A stretch of 7,603 bases of DNA. Source: Armatimonadota bacterium (GTDB taxonomy: Bacteria; Armatimonadota; Chthonomonadetes; Chthonomonadales; Chthonomonadaceae). Within the stretch, counting starts at the first letter, position 1, and every line of letters starts with the position of its first letter. Below, one piece after another: positions 5,702-7,603 of the stretch. The stretch spans positions 1,342-8,944 of the forward strand of contig JAPLCR010000305.1 in NCBI GenBank assembly GCA_026392135.1, given 5' to 3'. The notes beneath the pieces are model-generated. The model ran no database searches and was not told the DNA's origin. It worked only from the letters and a program-made list of their open reading frames with translations. The translations under genes and the position numbers were made by a program.

Positions 5702-5994
5702 GAGTGAATCGTTACGTACAATACACTCGATACGCAACTTCATCAGGGAGAAGCACCGCCATACATAACCCCTTTTCTGAATGCCTGTTTTCACGTTAGA
5801 CCCTAGGACATATGTGGATTGTTTGGGTTTTGACGTATGCTGGCTGGAGGAATTCCTCTGGTTTCACACGGTGTACCAAGTCGCCTGCAACGGTCTGCAT
5901 TCTCCGCTCCGTCTTTTCAGGCGTTCGCCTTTTCGCACGCATATTCAGACTTGTCGGGGCACCATCTACGCAAACACAAAACTCACGCCACTGT
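5702..5994. other. intergenic stretch without a convincing gene
   Basis: It lies between the DUF433 promoter and the end of the SRAP gene. All three + strand frames and one - strand frame are open for 48-86 codons across 5780-6000. None shows a recognised domain, a good ribosome site or typical codon use; the - strand frame (MRAKRRTPEKTERRMQTVAG, stop at 5796-5798) is the most protein-like. A perfect 12-bp palindrome, GAGGAATTCCTC, lies at 5847-5858. Probably eroded sequence. Confidence 0.45.
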
Positions 5995-6663
5995 CTACAT
6001 ATTCGGGGTAGCAGGCAAGATACATTCCAGCATATCCATCGCGGGAGAGTTCACCCATGTTGAGATGGAATACCCTTCCAGATTTTCCGCGGGATAGGGA
6101 CGCAGTAGCGGCGTCGCCTCCTCAACTCCGCCCTCTAACCACAACGCCTCTTCCGCCTCGCTTTGCAAAATCGCGGGCATCCTGTTGTGTATCGTCGCCA
6201 TGAGTTCGTTCGGCTCCACCGTGATTATCGAGCAGGAGCGAACAACCTCGCCCTCTGGAGAACGCCACTCCTCCCACAGTCCCGCGAACGCAAATGGTTC
6301 ACCGCTCTTGAGATGGATGTACATCGGCTGTTTCCGCCCGCCTGTCTGTCGCCATTCGTAAAAGCCCTCCGTTGGAATGAGACAACGCCTCCTGCGAACG
6401 GCGGTTCGGAACGACGGCTTCTCCAGCAGGGTCTCCGCTCTCGCGTTTATCATCTTGCTCCCTATCGAGAGGTCTTTCGCCCACGAGGGAACCAGTCCCC
6501 ACCGCATCTGCCGGAGCGTGCGCGGACTGTTGACCGTAATGACCGCTATCTCCTGCGTAGGAGCGAGATTGTATCTCGGTCTCAGCTCCGCCTGAACGCT
6601 CTCCACCGCGAAACGGCTCACGATTTCGCCTAACGGGGTGTAGAGGGTGAATCTTCCGCACAT
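5995..6663 (-). CDS. SRAP-domain abasic-site processing protein (YedK/HMCES family)
   Basis: A 222-residue protein, normal for the family, starting at ATG 6663-6661 so that the catalytic cysteine is residue 2 (MCGRFTLY) once Met is removed. GGAGG (plus-strand 6671-6675) lies 7 nt upstream, inside the end of the preceding gene. Key residues are all present: Cys2, Asn73 in NARAET, Glu103 in GFYEW and His159 in IHNRMP. RYNLAPTQ, MRWGLVPSWAKD and the closing VNSPAMDM are also typical. Known for the family: Cys2 forms a stable thiazolidine crosslink with abasic sites in single-stranded DNA, shielding them from cleavage and error-prone bypass. The start is 4 nt after the stop of the DnaE2-like fragment, so the two were co-transcribed. 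SRAP genes often sit in SOS mutasome (imuA-imuB-dnaE2) clusters, which supports a DNA-damage role. Confidence 0.93.
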   Translation of the reverse strand: MCGRFTLYTPLGEIVSRFAVESVQAELRPRYNLAPTQEIAVITVNSPRTLRQMRWGLVPSWAKDLSIGSKMINARAETLLEKPSFRTAVRRRRCLIPTEGFYEWRQTGGRKQPMYIHLKSGEPFAFAGLWEEWRSPEGEVVRSCSIITVEPNELMATIHNRMPAILQSEAEEALWLEGGVEEATPLLRPYPAENLEGYSISTWVNSPAMDMLECILPATPNM

Positions 6664-6667
6664 AGTC

Positions 6668-7522
6668 CTACCTCCAGTGATGCGTTAGCAACTCTAGCGT
6701 CGGCTCCTCAATAGGCGCGTCTTCACGAGGCTTTTCCAGATAGTCGTTGAGGAGGAGCGGTTTCGCCTTCTCCACCATGAGGGAGGCTCCTACGCCTCTG
6801 CGTTGCACCTTCCCCCGCACAATGACGGCGGGAGAGAGCAGAAAGACGCGGATATACCGCTCCAGAGGCTCTCCCAGACAGGCGACCTGCGCGATTCCCG
6901 TTTCGTCCTCCACTCCCGTGAACAGGATAGGCTTGCCGGAGCGGGTCGGGGGACGATGAGGGCAGATGTTCAGCCCCGCTATCGTCACCTCGGCGTGGTT
7001 AGGTTGATGTAACGCCTCCGCGACGGGGAGGATACGGAACCGCTTGAGCCTATCCCGCAACAGTCCCACGGGATGTCCGCTTGAAATCACTCCCGTCACG
7101 CGCCACTCCCAGAGATGTTTGTCCCACTCCGAAAACTCCTCGATGTCCCACGCGCAGGGCGTCTCCAACTCCTCCCAGAACTCAATCGCTTTCTGTTGTT
7201 TGTTTTGGGATTGTGTACGCAACGCCTGCGCCAGTCCGAAACTCTCCTCCAGTCGCCACATCAGCCCTCTGCGGCACTCGTGCAGAGTGTCGAACGCCCC
7301 TCCCAACACCAGAGACTCCATTCTGTCCCGGTGAAGCGGAACCCGCGTCCAGAAGTCCAGCAGGGAGAGGAAGGGACGTGTCTCCCTCTCCAACTCAATC
7401 CGCTCCCCATCCTCTCTCCTCAGCCCGTCCACAAGGCAAAAACCAATTCTCAAACTCTCCTCCGTCTCTCCTTTGCATTTCCATACGCTCCGGTTTATAT
7501 TGACGTTTAGACAAATGGGCAA
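6668..7522 (-). CDS. C-terminal fragment of DnaE2/ImuC-type DNA polymerase III alpha subunit
   Basis: A 284-codon open frame read from TTG 7522 matches only the distal third of error-prone DnaE2 (usually over 1000 residues). In order: NVNINRSVWKC (compare VDVNRSDWDC) at residues 6-16; RIGFCLVDGLRREDGERI and MESLVLGGAFDTL, the helix-hairpin-helix part, at about 25-85; WRVTGVISSGHPVGLLRDRL at about 145-165; then an OB fold with FTGVEDETG and VIVRGKVQRR. The PHP and polymerase catalytic domains are absent, so the product could not polymerise DNA. TTG 7522 is a poor start because AAAAGGAG directly touches it. A TAA lies at 7531-7529 in the same frame. Upstream of that the frame still shows MGF, as in the PMGFY motif of DnaE, so the full gene may continue past the window with a stop or frameshift. 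It could be a pseudogene or a split gene. The stop is 4 nt before the SRAP gene. Confidence 0.75.
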   Translation of the reverse strand: MPICLNVNINRSVWKCKGETEESLRIGFCLVDGLRREDGERIELERETRPFLSLLDFWTRVPLHRDRMESLVLGGAFDTLHECRRGLMWRLEESFGLAQALRTQSQNKQQKAIEFWEELETPCAWDIEEFSEWDKHLWEWRVTGVISSGHPVGLLRDRLKRFRILPVAEALHQPNHAEVTIAGLNICPHRPPTRSGKPILFTGVEDETGIAQVACLGEPLERYIRVFLLSPAVIVRGKVQRRGVGASLMVEKAKPLLLNDYLEKPREDAPIEEPTLELLTHHWR

Positions 7523-7556
7523 CTCCTTTTAGCGGTTTGTGCCTAATCGGTGTTGC

Positions 7557-7602
7557 CCATGGGGTAAAGTTCTTCTGACAAAGGAGGAACCAAACCCCAT
7601 GG
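7557..7602. repeat. 9-bp inverted repeat CCATGGGGT / ACCCCATGG
   Basis: The arms are 7557-7565 and 7594-7602, with a 28-bp loop that holds the AAAGGAGG box. If a + strand gene starts at 7599, the right arm covers its start codon, so the structure could pair the start codon away. The arms are short and the match may be chance. Confidence 0.35.
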
Positions 7603-7603
7603 A
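7581..7603 (+). other. possible start of a divergent + strand gene at the window edge
   Basis: AAGGAGG (7581-7587, preceded by A) is a near-perfect Shine-Dalgarno, followed after 11 nt by ATG at 7599-7601. Only five coding bases are in view, so nothing can be said of the product. The alternative is that this stretch is the - strand continuation of the broken DnaE2 gene (SMGFGSSFV), in which case CCTCCTTT is simply codons. Confidence 0.3.

Noticed and set aside
5754..5763. CACCGCCATA shared with the palindrome region at 3242-3251
   Set aside because: Ten-base matches are expected by chance many times in a window of this size, and the flanks do not match.
5920..5934. Short hairpin AGGCGTTCGCCT followed by TTTT, a possible + strand terminator
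   Set aside because: The stem is only about 5 bp, the T-run is four bases, and no + strand gene ends there.
6163..6633. 156-codon + strand open frame
   Set aside because: It is antisense to the SRAP gene, whose catalytic residues are all conserved.
7081..7510. Long + strand open frames of 96-140 codons
   Set aside because: They are shadows of the DnaE2-like fragment on the - strand, rich in Pro/Ser/Arg and without domains.

Overview
The window looks like an accessory region of a free-living, moderately GC-rich bacterium. The gene mix is an RHS protein, an FG-GAP propeller, a DUF433/DUF5615 toxin-antitoxin pair and a TnsC-like transposition ATPase. That mix is common in Armatimonadota, Chloroflexota and Cyanobacteria, but nothing here fixes the phylum, so this is only a guess.

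Left part (1-2983, + strand). The window opens inside an RHS-family polymorphic toxin. Only its last 208 codons are present: the end of the RHS core, the DPxGL boundary, and a roughly 120-residue tip with the calcium-loop and His-Asp signature of phospholipase A2. Fifty-three bases later a secreted 766-residue FG-GAP protein begins. It has 14 repeats and is probably one closed or two seven-bladed beta-propellers. No obvious small immunity gene follows the toxin.

Middle part (2984-5700), a mobile-element graveyard holding two toxin-antitoxin modules. The decayed parts are two remnants of a TnsC/TniB/MuB-like transposition ATPase on the + strand (a tail at 3125-3211 and a larger frameshifted body at 4023-4605), tandem palindromes next to the tail, possible end repeats next to the body, and a scrap of IS4/IS701-like DDE transposase on the - strand (about 4653-4822). 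The parts that look intact are an RHH antitoxin/MazF pair (3901-3288, -) between the two ATPase remnants, and an RHH-DUF433 antitoxin/DUF5615 PIN-like toxin pair (5638-4819, -). Both pairs have good Shine-Dalgarno sites and sigma70-like promoters with 17 and 18 bp spacing.

Right part (5702-7603). After about 290 bp with no convincing gene comes a complete SRAP (YedK/HMCES-like) gene on the - strand. It is translationally coupled to the C-terminal third of a DnaE2/ImuC-type DNA polymerase III alpha subunit. The polymerase part keeps its helix-hairpin-helix and OB-fold regions, but its upstream reading frame is broken by a stop at 7529-7531, so it is probably a remnant of a mutasome/DNA-damage cassette. 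At the very edge, a strong Shine-Dalgarno and an ATG on the + strand may start a divergent gene.
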